This document shows, piece by piece, positions 63,254 through 64,000 of a DNA stretch of 64,000 bases. The notes beneath the pieces were generated by a model. It ran no database searches. It saw only the letters and a program-made list of their open reading frames with translations, and was not told where the DNA came from. Made by a program: the position numbers and the translations under genes. Position 1 is the first letter of the stretch. Each line of letters opens with the position of its first letter. Source of the DNA: Lingula anatina (lineage: Eukaryota; Brachiopoda; Lingulata; Lingulida; Lingulidae); assembly GCF_001039355.2 (NCBI RefSeq), contig NW_019775014.1, positions 266,751-330,750 on the forward strand, read 5' to 3'.

Positions 63254-63872
63254 NNNNNNNNNNNNNNNNNNNNNNNNNNNNNNNNNNNNNNNNNNNNNNN
63301 NNNNNNNNNNNNNNNNNNNNNNNNNNNNNNNNNNNNNNNNNNNNNNNNNNNNNNNNNNNNNNNNNNNNNNNNNNNNNNNNNNNNNNNNNNNNNNNNNNNN
63401 NNNNNNNNNNNNNNNNNNNNNNNNNNNNNNNNNNNNNNNNNNNNNNNNNNNNNNNNNNNNNNNNNNNNNNNNNNNNNNNNNNNNNNNNNNNNNNNNNNNN
63501 NNNNNNNNNNNNNNNNNNNNNNNNNNNNNNNNNNNNNNNNNNNNNNNNNNNNNNNNNNNNNNNNNNNNNNNNNNNNNNNNNNNNNNNNNNNNNNNNNNNN
63601 NNNNNNNNNNNNNNNNNNNNNNNNNNNNNNNNNNNNNNNNNNNNNNNNNNNNNNNNNNNNNNNNNNNNNNNNNNNNNNNNNNNNNNNNNNNNNNNNNNNN
63701 NNNNNNNNNNNNNNNNNNNNNNNNNNNNNNNNNNNNNNNNNNNNNNNNNNNNNNNNNNNNNNNNNNNNNNNNNNNNNNNNNNNNNNNNNNNNNNNNNNNN
63801 NNNNNNNNNNNNNNNNNNNNNNNNNNNNNNNNNNNNNNNNNNNNNNNNNNNNNNNNNNNNNNNNNNNNNNNN
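63254..63872. other. Assembly gap (619 Ns)
   Basis: A run of Ns. The 128 bp after it (63873-64000) are identical to 62588-62715 of the retrotransposon, so the gap either separates two copies or is a collapsed or duplicated assembly of one. Confidence 0.95.
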
Positions 63873-64000
63873 CCAAGTTTACATTTCAGGGTCCTGAATA
63901 CTTACTCGTGTCTTCATGGAATAGTCTCAGTCTCGAACGAAAGTATACCCCAAATATCGCGTTATTCAAGCATTCTCTGAAATCCGAACTATTTTCTGGT
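63873..64000 (+). repeat. Second partial copy of the retrotransposon 3' coding region
   Basis: Identical over 128 bp to 62588-62715. Perfect identity argues for very recent transposition or an assembly duplicate. Confidence 0.9.

Overview
The window looks like animal nuclear DNA. Genes are split into short exons with GT-AG introns, spacers are AT-rich and full of microsatellites and MITE-like repeats, and there is a non-LTR retrotransposon, an isolated alpha-2-macroglobulin/TEP exon and a DDE/HECT transposon. An aquatic invertebrate (mollusc or invertebrate deuterostome) is the best guess; the species cannot be fixed from sequence alone.

The dominant content is a multigene family that I name only by position. 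Gene A (about 0-1.8 kb), B (6.9-10.4 kb) and C (16.2-18.9 kb) are on the minus strand; D (38.9-43.8 kb), E (47.0-53.3 kb) and F (55.3-59.5 kb) are on the plus strand; a degraded seventh copy lies near 60.1-60.5 kb. I rebuilt all of them exon by exon. Each encodes one domain that reads as a bacterial-type periplasmic solute-binding protein (type 2 periplasmic-binding fold, family-3/amino-acid-binding-like) with no channel segments. A, B, D, E and F have one N-terminal transmembrane helix and a Ser/Gly/Thr-rich stalk (predicted membrane-anchored). C has a cleavable-looking signal peptide instead (predicted secreted). Exon lengths and phases are almost invariant: 50, 96, about 171, about 131, about 226 and 35 nt for the domain exons. 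Eight cysteines are conserved. D, E and F form a head-to-tail array with a unit of about 8.2 kb.

A 12.4-kb transposon (25.80-38.16 kb) separates the two halves of the cluster and appears to sit in the first intron of gene D. Its long terminal inverted repeats contain arrays of ten and eight copies of the palindrome CACCGCGGTG at 21-22 bp spacing. It carries a DDE integrase-type transposase (minus strand) and a spliced SAM-UIM-HECT ubiquitin-ligase-like gene (plus strand). The ligase gene is broken by two frameshifts, the second at the place where the catalytic cysteine is expected.

The right end (61.1-64.0 kb) is a 5'-truncated non-LTR retrotransposon next to a 619-N gap. Several joins (15.7 kb, 49.62 kb, 61.10 kb, 63.3 kb) look like assembly seams with duplicated flanks. 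The spacers at 2.2-6.8, 10.5-15.4 and 18.9-25.0 kb hold repeats but no gene I can support.
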